Positions 8,245-17,700 of a stretch of DNA of 64,000 nt are shown in pieces; position 1 is the stretch's first letter; every line of letters begins with the position of its first letter. Location: positions 1-64,000 of the forward strand of contig JBFWRI010000008.1 of the NCBI GenBank assembly GCA_050248995.1, in the 5' to 3' direction. The position numbers were made by a program, and so were the translations under genes. Source of the stretch: JBFWRI01 sp050248995. Its GTDB lineage: Bacteria; Pseudomonadota; Alphaproteobacteria; JAIXQD01. The notes under the pieces were generated by a model. The model did not search any database. It was not told the DNA's origin and was given only the letters and a program-made list of their open reading frames with translations.

Positions 8245-10041
8245 ATGCCCATCTATAAAGCCCCCATTCGTGACATGAACTTCGTACTGTTCGAGGTGCT
8301 GGGCGCCGAAGTGCTGGCACAGCTGCCGGGCTATGAAGAGGCCACGCCCGATATGTTCACGGCCGTGCTGGAAGAAGCAGGCAAGGTGGCCGAAGAAGTT
8401 CTGCTGCCGCTGAACCGCACGGGCGACGAAGAAGGCTGCACCTATATGAACGGTGATGTGCGCACGCCGAAGGGCTTCCCCGAAGCGTATAAGACATTCC
8501 GCGAAGGCGGCTGGACGGCGCTGGCTGCGCCGACCGAGCACGGCGGACAAGGTCTGCCATTAACGCTCGACAGTGCTGTGGGCGAGATGTTCTGCAGCGC
8601 GAACCTGTCATTCAGCATGTACCCAGGCCTGTCGCACGGAGCGTTGCGCGCCATCGAAACATGGGGCACTGACGAACAAAAGCATGCCTATCTGCCGAAG
8701 CTGACCGATGGCACATGGAGCGGCACGATGTGCCTGACCGAGCCGCACTGCGGCACCGATCTGGGCCTGATCCGCACCAAGGCGGTGCCGGATGGCAAGG
8801 GTGCTTACAAGATTACCGGCACCAAGATTTTCATCAGTGCCGGCGAACACGACCTGACCGACAACATCATTCACCTTGTGCTGGCCAAGCTGCCGGATGC
8901 GCCTGCGGGCACCAAGGGTATTTCGCTGTTCATCGTGCCGAAGTTCATGCCGAAGGCAGATGGCACGGCAGGTGCGCGCAACGGCGTGCGCTGCGGCAGT
9001 ATCGAACACAAAATGGGCATCAAGGCTTCGGCCACCTGCGTGATGAACTTTGATGACGCGGTTGGCTACCTGATTGGGCCGCCGAACAGCGGCATGAAGG
9101 CCATGTTCACGATGATGAACGCCGCGCGTCTGGGTGTGGGCCTGCAGGGCCTGTCGCTGGCGGAAATTGCCACGCAGAATGCCGTTTCTTACGCTAAGGA
9201 CCGCCTGCAGGGCCGTTCTCTGGCGGGTGCGCAGTTCCCCGACAAGCCAGCCGACCCGCTGATTGTGCACCCGGATGTGCGCAAGAACCTGCTGACCATG
9301 AAAGCCTATACCGAAGGCTGCCGTGCGCTGGCGTTCTGGACGGCGATGCACCTTGATATTAGTCACAAGCATCCCGATGCAGCGGTGCGCAAGGAGGCTG
9401 ACGATCTGGTGCAGCTGATGACGCCCATTGTGAAATCGCTGCTGACTGATAAGGGCAGCGAAGTCGCCAACCTCGGCATGCAGGTTTACGGTGGTCACGG
9501 GTACATTCGCGAACACGGCATGGAACAGTATGTGCGCGACGCGCGCATCACGCAGATTTATGAAGGCGCCAACGGCATCCAGGCGCTGGACCTTGTGGGC
9601 CGCAAGCTGGGGGACGGCATGGGCCGTCTGCTGCGCCGCTTTTTCCACCCGGCACTGGCCTTTATGGATGCCAACGCGGGCAATGCCGCGATCGGCGACC
9701 TGATCCCGCAATTCGGCAAGGCGTTCAACCGTCTGCAGCAGGCCACGCTGCTGGTAGCCGAAAAAGGCATGGCCAAGCCGGAAGAAGCCGGCGCGATGGC
9801 GATGGATTACCTGAACACGTTCGGCCTGGTGGCGGTTGCCTACATGTGGCTGCAAATGGCCAAGGTGGCATCGGAAAAACTGCCGACAGCCGCGAACGAC
9901 GCCGAGAAAGCGTTCTATGACGCCAAGATCAAGACAGCGCAGTTCTATTTCGCCAAGATCCTGCCGCAGGTGAATGGCCTGTTGTTGTCGCTGCAATCAG
10001 GTGCAAAACCCCTTATGGCGATGACGGCCGACCAATTCTAG
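8245..10041 (+). CDS. Acyl-CoA dehydrogenase, long C-terminal-domain type
   Basis: 598 residues, the length of the acyl-CoA dehydrogenases with an extra C-terminal domain (DmdC-like) rather than the 380-residue type. FAD/substrate motifs are visible: MCLTEPHCGTDLG, KIFISAGEHD and QVYGGHGYIREHG, with the likely catalytic glutamate in QIYEGANGIQA. It catalyses the first, FAD-dependent step of beta-oxidation and passes electrons through ETF; the quinone oxidoreductase for ETF is encoded at 24555. It starts 2 bp after fadB, completing a three-gene operon. The exact substrate (fatty acyl-CoA or methylthio-acyl-CoA) cannot be told from sequence alone. Confidence 0.88.
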   Translation: MPIYKAPIRDMNFVLFEVLGAEVLAQLPGYEEATPDMFTAVLEEAGKVAEEVLLPLNRTGDEEGCTYMNGDVRTPKGFPEAYKTFREGGWTALAAPTEHGGQGLPLTLDSAVGEMFCSANLSFSMYPGLSHGALRAIETWGTDEQKHAYLPKLTDGTWSGTMCLTEPHCGTDLGLIRTKAVPDGKGAYKITGTKIFISAGEHDLTDNIIHLVLAKLPDAPAGTKGISLFIVPKFMPKADGTAGARNGVRCGSIEHKMGIKASATCVMNFDDAVGYLIGPPNSGMKAMFTMMNAARLGVGLQGLSLAEIATQNAVSYAKDRLQGRSLAGAQFPDKPADPLIVHPDVRKNLLTMKAYTEGCRALAFWTAMHLDISHKHPDAAVRKEADDLVQLMTPIVKSLLTDKGSEVANLGMQVYGGHGYIREHGMEQYVRDARITQIYEGANGIQALDLVGRKLGDGMGRLLRRFFHPALAFMDANAGNAAIGDLIPQFGKAFNRLQQATLLVAEKGMAKPEEAGAMAMDYLNTFGLVAVAYMWLQMAKVASEKLPTAANDAEKAFYDAKIKTAQFYFAKILPQVNGLLLSLQSGAKPLMAMTADQF

Positions 10042-10160
10042 AGGGCGGTCCGTCCTAGCGGGCGTCTAGCTTAGCTGCCTGCGCTTCCGGTGCTCACGTA
10101 CTTCAATGTACGCTACGCTCCGGTTCTCGGCAGCGTCGCTATTCACCGCGCTATTACGAA
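10042..10160 (+). repeat. Interspersed hairpin repeat, copy A
   Basis: The DNA right after the acyl-CoA dehydrogenase stop contains a core (about 10075-10142) with two direct repeats of a CGCTYCCGGTKCTC type sequence flanking a small palindrome (ACGTACTTCAATGTACG). The outer flanks (GTCCTAGCGGGCG and CACCGCGCTATTACG) are imperfectly inverted. A second copy, recognisably similar over about 65 bp, lies at 26175-26296, also directly after a gene stop. It is probably a mobile or 3'-end hairpin element that may act as a transcript end; its class is not identified. Confidence 0.6.
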
Positions 10161-10167
10161 CCTTCTA

Positions 10168-10413
10168 TTAGATTGTTGAAAACAAAACCTCAGGGTTACT
10201 TCTCGCTATAGACTGTTTGTCTCTAATCCACTTTTTTAGTTTGCGAGCATCTCTTCGAAATAGAAGTTCAAACTCTTCTAACCACTTAAACTCTCCTGAT
10301 TTATTTGGGATTTTTATATATAAGGTATCCCTTGTTTCATCGATGCCAACTCTCCAGGAGCTAGATCCGATTTGTTCTTGCGCTATTTCGAGCAGTTGAC
10401 TGTTGCTAAGCAT
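10168..10413 (-). CDS. Small hypothetical protein, low-GC
   Basis: 81 residues from the ATG at 10413, chosen because an AAAGAGA site precedes it; the frame could extend to 10458. The protein is soluble, charged and has no cysteine. It contains a short strand-rich segment (WRVGIDETRDTLYIKIPNKSGEF) followed by a basic helix (FRRDARKLKKWIRDKQ). The base composition is visibly AT-richer than its surroundings, and the gene lies between the hairpin repeat and the uncharacterised 10510-14642 block, which suggests horizontal origin. No family is recognised. Confidence 0.5.
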   Translation of the reverse strand: MLSNSQLLEIAQEQIGSSSWRVGIDETRDTLYIKIPNKSGEFKWLEEFELLFRRDARKLKKWIRDKQSIARSNPEVLFSTI

Positions 10414-10509
10414 ATAAGTCTCTTTCTGTTTTGCGCCCCCCGCCAAAAATGATTTCACGATACAAAGGCCGATTCAAGATTTTTTATTGCTGACCGCAAA
10501 CGCGGTAGG

Positions 10510-12066
10510 CTAAGCGACGTTCGGTTCGTCGTCGCTGTTGCGGTTGGCCGGAACCTTATCAGGCCGCATGGTGAAGTACAGCAGCAGGCCGGTGGCCGTA
10601 AGGCCGGTAGCAGCTTCGATCACGCTATCTAGTGCGCCCAGCGGGTTGCGCGCCGCTTGTGAGGCCGCTTCCATCGCCGCGCCGGGATCGGTAACGGCCT
10701 GCACGGCTGTTTCGAAACCCTGCGCTGCCGCTTTACTGCTGGAGCTGATAATGGCGGTAACGGAATCGGGGCCCATAGCGGCCTTGGCTTGCAGTAGCTG
10801 GGCGGCATGGGCGCGGGCTTCGACCGGCAACAGAGCCACAGCGCCGATGGTGGCGGCGATTTTACCGAATGTTCCGGTGGCTGCGCGAACGCGTGCGTCG
10901 TGTGCAGCCTTGGCCCGGGCACGGGCTTCTGCATAGGTTGGTTCCCACACCTCGGGCGTATGGCAGTGAATTGTGAGATTTAGAAGGTCTGACTTGCCAC
11001 CCGGCAGGCGGAACAGACCAACACCTTTGGCCCTGAGGTTGTCAGGATGGTTTTCCTTGGCGAGAAAGTTTTCAAGGATATCTTCAAGCCCGATCGGATT
11101 GTCTTCGCCCGGGGGCTTCGTCAGATCGGGGCGCCGGCGGCGGCCCAGCTTCTCGGCAATGCACATGGCAATATCAAGCGAGTTTCCGCCCACCGTACCG
11201 ACAATCGGTTCTGGCTGGATGTTATTGGGGCTGAAAGCGCGGCCGATAAGCGCGGCCGACAGGGCGCGGGTTTTCTCGACAGTATCAACGATGAAATCGG
11301 GCGTCAGGCCATCCAGCGTCTTGACCTTGGCAACCATGCGCACGGCCATGCGGGCGCCTTTACCCATCAAGCCGCGGGCCGCGGTTTTACCCAGCATCAT
11401 ATAGGTCAGTTCGCGCGCAACAACGCTGCTGGGGACGATATAGGGTATATTCGCTGCATTGATCTTTTCCATGGCCTGCCGGATTTCGGCCGCCACTTCC
11501 CGGCGCCGTTCCATCGGCGCATGTTTCAGGCTGATGCTGCCAATATCCTCATAAATCTTATGGTCTTGCGATGCCAGAAAACGCGCACGCTGCGATTCTG
11601 GCGTGGTGCAGAACATCTTGATGGTATGCTGTTTCAGGCCCTGCCCGACGGGAACCCATTGCATACTGCCATCTTCCTGCGGGATACATTCGGCCGGGTA
11701 GCCGTCAAGGTAGGCAAGAACCTTGCCGTTCTTTTTCAGGACGCCGCCCACATGGCCGTAACGTTCGACGGTGGGCCAGCCGATATGCAGGTGCGTGACG
11801 TTGAAGCTGATTTCATCAGCTTCCAAAAGCAGGGCTTCGGTTTGCGCTGGTGAATAACAATAAGTAGCGGGGATCTTTTCCACGGGATTGACCAGACCCG
11901 TTGTTTTCAGGCCTACAAATTCGCCGGTTTTCTCATCAATGATAAAATCCTGTTCTCCAACTTCGTAAGCATTGACAGGATCAAGGCGATGGGGGGTCAT
12001 ATCAATGTGCGCGCCACCGCCGGATGCGGAATGACCAGAACTATACGGTGGCAGCGGTTTACTCAT
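10510..12066 (-). CDS. Uncharacterised 518-residue protein with C-terminal hydrophobic helix
   Basis: No signal peptide. The N-terminal 30 residues are Gly/Ser-rich and probably disordered. A central region of about residues 30-370 looks globular. Residues 370-500 are alanine-rich and helical, and one hydrophobic stretch near residues 480-500 (TGLTATGLLLYFTM) could be a tail anchor. I recognise no family. A faint resemblance (FLASQDHKIYEDIGSISL against FLANTGVRYFEIGGSTL) to the three tandem paralogues upstream at 12302-14642 may be chance. All four genes read the same way, but a 235-bp gap with its own CtrA-like box suggests that this gene has its own promoter. Confidence 0.7.
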   Translation of the reverse strand: MSKPLPPYSSGHSASGGGAHIDMTPHRLDPVNAYEVGEQDFIIDEKTGEFVGLKTTGLVNPVEKIPATYCYSPAQTEALLLEADEISFNVTHLHIGWPTVERYGHVGGVLKKNGKVLAYLDGYPAECIPQEDGSMQWVPVGQGLKQHTIKMFCTTPESQRARFLASQDHKIYEDIGSISLKHAPMERRREVAAEIRQAMEKINAANIPYIVPSSVVARELTYMMLGKTAARGLMGKGARMAVRMVAKVKTLDGLTPDFIVDTVEKTRALSAALIGRAFSPNNIQPEPIVGTVGGNSLDIAMCIAEKLGRRRRPDLTKPPGEDNPIGLEDILENFLAKENHPDNLRAKGVGLFRLPGGKSDLLNLTIHCHTPEVWEPTYAEARARAKAAHDARVRAATGTFGKIAATIGAVALLPVEARAHAAQLLQAKAAMGPDSVTAIISSSSKAAAQGFETAVQAVTDPGAAMEAASQAARNPLGALDSVIEAATGLTATGLLLYFTMRPDKVPANRNSDDEPNVA

Positions 12067-12120
12067 TCGAGACCCAATAGCTTGCCGAGAAAGGTGGAAT
12101 GATTTTAACAGTTCTGACAG

Positions 12121-12135
12121 TTAAAAATGAGTTAA
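12121..12135. promoter_or_regulatory. CtrA box (TTAA-N7-TTAA)
   Basis: TTAAAAATGAGTTAA is a perfect TTAA-N7-TTAA element, 55 bp upstream of the start of the 518-residue gene on the minus strand. This is the binding pattern of the alphaproteobacterial cell-cycle regulator CtrA. The rest of the 12067-12301 gap shows no other gene; it contains GTTAATAAATAGG and a near-match DnaA box (TGTGGAGAA). Functional binding is inferred. Confidence 0.5.
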
Positions 12136-12301
12136 CCACCTGATTTAGCAAGAAAATTTCTGCTGCGCCGCACAATCGGAGCCCATTTTGTTAATAAATA
12201 GGGGAAATCCCTGTGGAGAACCGGTGGATGGGCAGGAAAATATCGTTGGGATCGGGCACGCACCTAGCCGGCGATTCCGTGCAAATCCAGCAGGATAGTA
12301 G

Positions 12302-13054
12302 CTATTGCTTTGTCAACTTGTAGAGCAGGCCAGCGGTGGGTACGCGAATGCAGCCTGCGGGCTTGAAGAAGTGGTCGCGAACACCCTTCTTTGTATCATC
12401 TTCGCCGTCACGCCACGCAGCAACACGCAAATAATTCGTTCCATCCGCCGTCGTAATCACGTCGAAGCCGTCGATGTCATGGCTGAACGGGCCGTCTTCA
12501 ATATCACGCGCGGTGTTTTCAGCGACAGCCATCGCGTGGCAGAAGCGCGCTTTCCAGTCGCGGCTGTTGATCAGGTCGCGCAGGGCATCGCGGTCGGCTT
12601 CTTTTTCCGTTCCGGCATTCTTGTCGCCCGCCCACACATCCATTTCCCATGTGCCTTCGGGAATCTTCTCGTCAAAAAAGCGGATGACAGGAGACCACAC
12701 ACCGCGGTGAAGCGCTGTTTCGGGCAGTGGCGCAGGGCGCATGCCGCGTTGGCTGCGATTGTGCTCATTCTTGATGTGGGCTGCGGCGCGCCATTCAGGC
12801 GTGGCTTCAGGCATGTGCATATAAATTTTATGGTCAAGCGTGGTGCAGGGTTCGCGAATCTCGATTCTGGTCGCGCCAAGGTTTGTGGCCATTTGCTTCA
12901 GGCGCGCGTCATAGCTTTCGGCATCTTGCTGCATCTGGCGCAGTGTTTTCAGCGTCGAGCCGCCGATTTCAAAATAGCGCACACCGGTATTCGCCAGGAA
13001 ATCGGGGCCTTTGTTTTCGTGGGCGAGAGAGCCTTTGATTGCCAGTTTTTTCAT
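12302..13054 (-). CDS. Tandem paralogue family member, cytoplasmic, unknown function
   Basis: 250 residues from ATG 13054; a GTG at 13063 is an alternative. No signal peptide or membrane segment is seen. It shares a conserved start block (DFLANTGVRYFEIGGSTL, then a helical Q/E/R segment and GATRIEI) and a conserved end block (DHFFKPAGCIRVPTAGLLYKL) with the two genes upstream. Between these lie HRGVWSP and a DVITTADGTNYLRVA strand pair, also shared with the 13086 gene (YRGVWSP, VVETADGSVYLRLP). It is the last of three same-strand paralogues. No known domain is recognised and no catalytic residues are evident. Confidence 0.7.
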   Translation of the reverse strand: MKKLAIKGSLAHENKGPDFLANTGVRYFEIGGSTLKTLRQMQQDAESYDARLKQMATNLGATRIEIREPCTTLDHKIYMHMPEATPEWRAAAHIKNEHNRSQRGMRPAPLPETALHRGVWSPVIRFFDEKIPEGTWEMDVWAGDKNAGTEKEADRDALRDLINSRDWKARFCHAMAVAENTARDIEDGPFSHDIDGFDVITTADGTNYLRVAAWRDGEDDTKKGVRDHFFKPAGCIRVPTAGLLYKLTKQ

Positions 13055-13085
13055 GGGGATCACTTTAGGCTTCGCGGGCCCGGGG

Positions 13086-13844
13086 TCAAGCGGTCAGCTT
13101 CTTGAGAACCGTGGCGGTCGGCACGGGTTTGCAGCCAGCGGGGCAGAAAAAAACGTCGCATTTGGGTTTATCTTTGGCGTTGTATTCGCGGTCAGCTGGC
13201 AGACGCAGGTAAACGCTGCCGTCAGCGGTTTCTACCACGGCCAGCACATCGACATCCTCTTTCATCTGCATGTCAAGGCGACGGTTGGGATAACTGTTTG
13301 CAGCGGCTAAGCTGACCGCCTGCAGGAAGCGTTCGCGCGGATTGCGGCTAAGGATAAGCTCACGGCAGGCATCGGCATCGTTCGGCAGGCTGCCCGGTGT
13401 TTCAAATATGTCGACGTTCAATTGCCATTCGCCGGCTTTCAGCGGTGACGGCACGCCCAGCGGTGACCAGACGCCACGATACCCGGTATTGCCTGTGTGA
13501 TTACCTTGTTGTGCCAGTGCGCGGATTGCACTTTTCCATATTGCTTTCGTATCTGGCGCCACAAGCTTCGCGGTGTAATTAAGGCTTTCGTTGGCATCGT
13601 TCGGGCCGCTGATAATAAGATCGGTGCCGCCGAATTCCGTGGCCAGCGCTTTCAGGCGCGGCTTGTATGTGCGCTGTTCTTCCTGCATTTCGCGGAAGGT
13701 GGCCAGTGTGGCCCCGCCCAGTTTGACATAGCGAATGCCGGTGTGTGCCAAAAAGTCAGCTGATGGCGTTTTGTTTTTTGGCGGCGCCAGTTCGCGCACC
13801 GTCGCGCCGGTAATAGTATGCAGTTTCAGGGCTGCGGCCGGCAT
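13086..13844 (-). CDS. Tandem paralogue family member, cytoplasmic, unknown function
   Basis: 252 residues. It has the family start block DFLAHTGIRYVKLGGATL, then GGTDLIISGP, a central YRGVWSPLG, and the end block DVFFCPAGCKPVPTATVLKKL. It is closest to the 12302 product and more distant from 13845. Its ATG directly abuts the stop of the upstream paralogue (13845), so the two are surely co-translated; a 31-bp gap separates it from the downstream member. It is soluble, with no signal peptide. The gene triplet arose by duplication followed by strong divergence. The function is unknown. Confidence 0.7.
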   Translation of the reverse strand: MPAAALKLHTITGATVRELAPPKNKTPSADFLAHTGIRYVKLGGATLATFREMQEEQRTYKPRLKALATEFGGTDLIISGPNDANESLNYTAKLVAPDTKAIWKSAIRALAQQGNHTGNTGYRGVWSPLGVPSPLKAGEWQLNVDIFETPGSLPNDADACRELILSRNPRERFLQAVSLAAANSYPNRRLDMQMKEDVDVLAVVETADGSVYLRLPADREYNAKDKPKCDVFFCPAGCKPVPTATVLKKLTA

Positions 13845-14642
13845 TTACACACACGCGGGCTTGATAAGATTTAGTGCATCTGCGGTATCCAGAATGCGAC
13901 CACCTTCGGGTACGAAAAACTGATCCCACTGAATATCGGGCTGGTTCAGGTTGAAAGCGCGGGTAACGGGCACGCGCAGCAGCGGCAAGGCATCCTTGTC
14001 AGCCACAGGAACCAACGCGTAATCATTTTGCGTCCATGGTGAACGATGCTTCATGTCTTCGGCAATCAAGGCAGCTTCATTAACATCTGTATCGTAGTCA
14101 GGGCCAAACTGGCTCCAGCGCTGGGCATTGGCGACACTGCGCACAAAGCTTTTCTGCGCATCAGCGTCATAAATCAACGACAATATGGTATCGCGGTCTT
14201 TGGTTGTTGTTTTAAACGATGGCTCTTCGTTCTCATCCGGGAACTCCATAATCCAGTCGCCGGGCTTCAGGTCGAGTAATTTTGAATGTGCGGCCCATTC
14301 CTTGCGATACTTGAGTTCGGGATCGGGCTTGTCCATGCGCTCGGCTTCACTGGCTTTGTGCCACTGGGTTTCGCTGCCGGGCACAGTAAGGATGGCCACA
14401 CGCACCGAACCACCATGCTTTAGCGCGATATCCGGAATACCGAGTTGCGTGCCGCCCATTTCGCGTGCCGCCTTTTGTGTTGCATCGCCAATATCGCGTA
14501 CAAGGATGTGGGCATCGCGCAGCCATTGTTCGGCATAGCCGCCTAGCTGGATGAAGCGCACAGGAACGTTGTAAACAAAGTTGGGCGCTGTTTTGTCTTC
14601 TTTAACCATGGTGCCATTCATGGCGGGAAATGCGGCTGGCAT
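13845..14642 (-). CDS. Tandem paralogue family member, most divergent copy
   Basis: 265 residues, first gene of the three. It retains the start block in a weakened form (NFVYNVPVRFIQLGGYAEQWLRDA, then GGTQLGIPD) and the end block (DQFFVPEGGRILDTADALNLI), which shows homology to the two downstream genes, though the cysteine of PAGC is lost. A strand pair ending DALPLLRVPVT matches DGSVYLRLP of its neighbour. There is no signal peptide and no recognisable domain. It is separated by 87 bp from the smc stop, so it may be read through from smc or have its own promoter. Confidence 0.68.
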   Translation of the reverse strand: MPAAFPAMNGTMVKEDKTAPNFVYNVPVRFIQLGGYAEQWLRDAHILVRDIGDATQKAAREMGGTQLGIPDIALKHGGSVRVAILTVPGSETQWHKASEAERMDKPDPELKYRKEWAAHSKLLDLKPGDWIMEFPDENEEPSFKTTTKDRDTILSLIYDADAQKSFVRSVANAQRWSQFGPDYDTDVNEAALIAEDMKHRSPWTQNDYALVPVADKDALPLLRVPVTRAFNLNQPDIQWDQFFVPEGGRILDTADALNLIKPACV

Positions 14643-14729
14643 AGGGGCCTCGTTCTTATGAAATGACTATGCGCGCACGATAGGCGCGCACGCAGGCAGC
14701 GTCAAGAAAAACGGGGGTTCTTTTAATGC

Positions 14730-17700
14730 TTAAGCGGCTTTGCTTTCGCTGGTCTTTGACGGCAGTTCGCGGAAGCGTTCGGCCGTTGCCAAGTCGACCG
14801 ACATGAGCGTCGACACGCCACGCTCCTGCATGGTGACACCATACAGGCGATCCATGCGGGCCATCGTCAGGCGGTGGTGGGTGACGATCAGGAAGCGTGT
14901 CTTCTTCGCCTTGGCGATTTCCTCGACCAGGTCGCAGAAGCGGCCAACGTTCGACTCATCCAGCGGTGCATCGACTTCGTCGAGCACGCAGATGGGTGAT
15001 GGGTTGCACAGGAACACCGCGAACAGCAGCGCCGTGGCGGTCAGCGCTTTTTCACCGCCCGACAGCAGCGACAGCACCTGCAATTTCTTGCCCGGAGGTG
15101 AGGCGTAGATTTCAAGCCCGGCTTCCAGCGCATCTTCGGCTTCCTGCAGTTGCAGATAGGCGCGGCCGCCGCCGAACAGGCGCACGAACAGATCCTGGAA
15201 GTGTTCGTTGACATCGTTGAAGGCCTTGTTCAGGCGTTCACGGGCTTCGGTGTTCAGTTCGGTGATGCCGTGGCGTAGCTTGGCAATGGCCTGTGTCAGG
15301 TCGTTGCGTTCGGTGCCGATGCGTTCCAGCTCGCCGGTCAGTTCTTGCGCTTCCACATCGGCGCGCAGGTTCACGGGACCAATGGATTCGCGCTCGGCCG
15401 CCAGCTTGGCGACTTTCTTTTCCAGTACGGCGATAGGTGATTCATCACCTTGGGTTTTGATATCAGCCAGCAGGGCATCAGTGTCGGTGTAATCGGCGAT
15501 GAACAGCAGGTCAGCCGGTGTGGCTTCCAGCTTTTCCATCATGCGTTCCGACAGTTCGGTCAGCAGGTGCTGCGCTGCCGACAGCGAGCCTTCGGCGCGC
15601 ACGCGGTTTTCGCGGGCTTCCACCAGCTTTTCTTCATCCTGTTTCAATTGGCGCTCGCGCTCGGCCAGCGTGTTTTCTGCGGCAACCAGCTTGTCGGTGG
15701 CGGCCTGGCGCTTGGCTTCGGCTTCCGACAGCTGCGACAGCAACGCGCGGCGTTCGCCGTCGATATCGGCCGGGCGCGACTGCAGGCGCTCGATCGTGGT
15801 TTCGGCCAGCGCGCGACGTGATGCGAGATCTTGCTGGCGGGCGGTCGCCATCTGCATGCGGTCCTGCCACAGCTGGATATCGGCGCCGGCGGCCAGCGCG
15901 CGGCGGTCGCAGGTGGCGAGTTCGCTTTTCTGGTTCAGCAGTTTCTGTTGCGCATCAATCAGTGTCAGGCGCGCTTCGCCCAGCGTTGCGCGCTGCTTGT
16001 TTAGCGTGTCTTCCATACCGCTTAAGTCTTGTAGCGTTTGCTTACGCTGGTTGGCATTCTGCAGGTCGGTATCCAGCTTGGTGTATTCGTCAGCCAGCGT
16101 ATCCAGTGTCGCCTTGGCGGCTTCCTGTGCGCTGAGCGTCGCGGCTTCGGCCTTGATCAGCGCAGCATTTTCCGCGCGGGCTTCATCCAGTGCCTGATAC
16201 GCATCCTGCAGCGCGGTGCGCGCCACCTTCGAAGCTTCCTGCGCGCGCTCCACACCCTGTTCGGCCAGGGTCACCAGCGTGGCGGCGCCGTTCAACGCCT
16301 GCTGCAGCGTGGCGATTTCATTCTTCACTTCGGCAAGGCGGTTTTTCTGCTTCAGCTTGATGGCAGCCGCCGTCGGCGCATCGGCCTTGATGGTGAAACC
16401 ATCCCAGCGCCAGCAATCGCCGGCGCGGCTGACAAGCGTCTGGCCGGGCTTCAGCTGCGCGGCAAGGCGCTGGCCGGTGGCGGCATCATCAACCATGCCA
16501 ATGAAGGCGATAACGCGTTGCAGGGCGGCAGGTGCCTTGATGTACGTGCTGATGGGTTCGGCGCCTTGCGGCAGTGACGGCGTATCGGTGCGGCCAAAAT
16601 CCTGCCAGTAGATCGGCGCGTCGGACGCAAGGCCGGCTGACAGAGCTTCGCCCAGCGCGGCACCCAGTGCGGCTTCGCAGCCGGCTTCGGTTGAAATCTG
16701 ATCGATGACCGGCGCAAACAGCGCTTCGCCGCCCGACAGGATTTCGATCAGCGCGGCGGCCTCGGCTTCTGCCTTATTCAGCGCCGACTGGTCATTCATC
16801 TTCGCCTTCGCCGCACTGGCAGCGTTGCTTTCGGCTTCGTGCCATGCAGCCTCGGCGGCTTCGGCGGCGGCTTGCCGTTCAACAATCTGTTTTTCGGCGG
16901 CGGCCATTTTCTCGGCGGCGGCGCGGCGGGCGTCGGCATTGGTGTCGGCGGCCAGCAGCTCTTGCAGTTGCTGTTCGGCTTGTTCGCGGCGTTGCGTGAT
17001 GTAAGCCATACGCGTTGTGACCTGCTGGATGAAATTATCCAGCGTCGCGCGTTCGGCCTGTGCCTGGGCCAGCGTATTCATCGCGTCGGAAACCTGCGCT
17101 TCCAGCGTGTTCACGGCCCGCTGCGCGTCGGCGGCTTCGGCTTCGTATGCCGGCAGCTTTTCGGCGAATTGTTCACGGATTTCGCTGATGCTTTGCTGCT
17201 CGTCTTCAAGGCGGGCGAGGGCGGCTTCGGCGTCGGCGCACAGGGCCTGTTCACGCGATGCGTCGGCTATCGTCTGTTCCAGCAGGCGCTTTTGTTCTTC
17301 CAGCTGCTGTGCGGCGCGTTCCAGCTCAGTGTCCAGCGTTTCGCGGGTGATGATCAGGCGCTGCAAGGCAGCGGCAGCGGCGGCTTCGTCGGCGCGCAAT
17401 GGCGGTAGTGTTGCGGCCATTTCAGCGCGTTCAGTATTGCCGCGCGTAACAATGACGGTGAGGTCGCGCACGGTGCGGTCGGTTTGCGTCAGGTTGGTAT
17501 CGGCATCCGTCTGCTGGTTCTGCGCTTCGGTATACTTCAGGTGCAGCAACGCCGCTTCGGTCTTGCGGATGGTTTCGGCAACCGTGCGGTATTTGGTCGC
17601 CTGCTTGGCTTGGCGCTGTAGCGAATTGTACTGGCTTTCAAGGTTACGTAAGATATCTTCAGCGCGCGTCAGGTTGGTTTCAGCGGCTTTCAGGCGCAGT

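Noticed and set aside
8608..9996. 462-residue antisense open frame over the acyl-CoA dehydrogenase gene
   Set aside because: Long but without any recognisable motif, and His/Arg/Gln-rich as expected for an antisense shadow.
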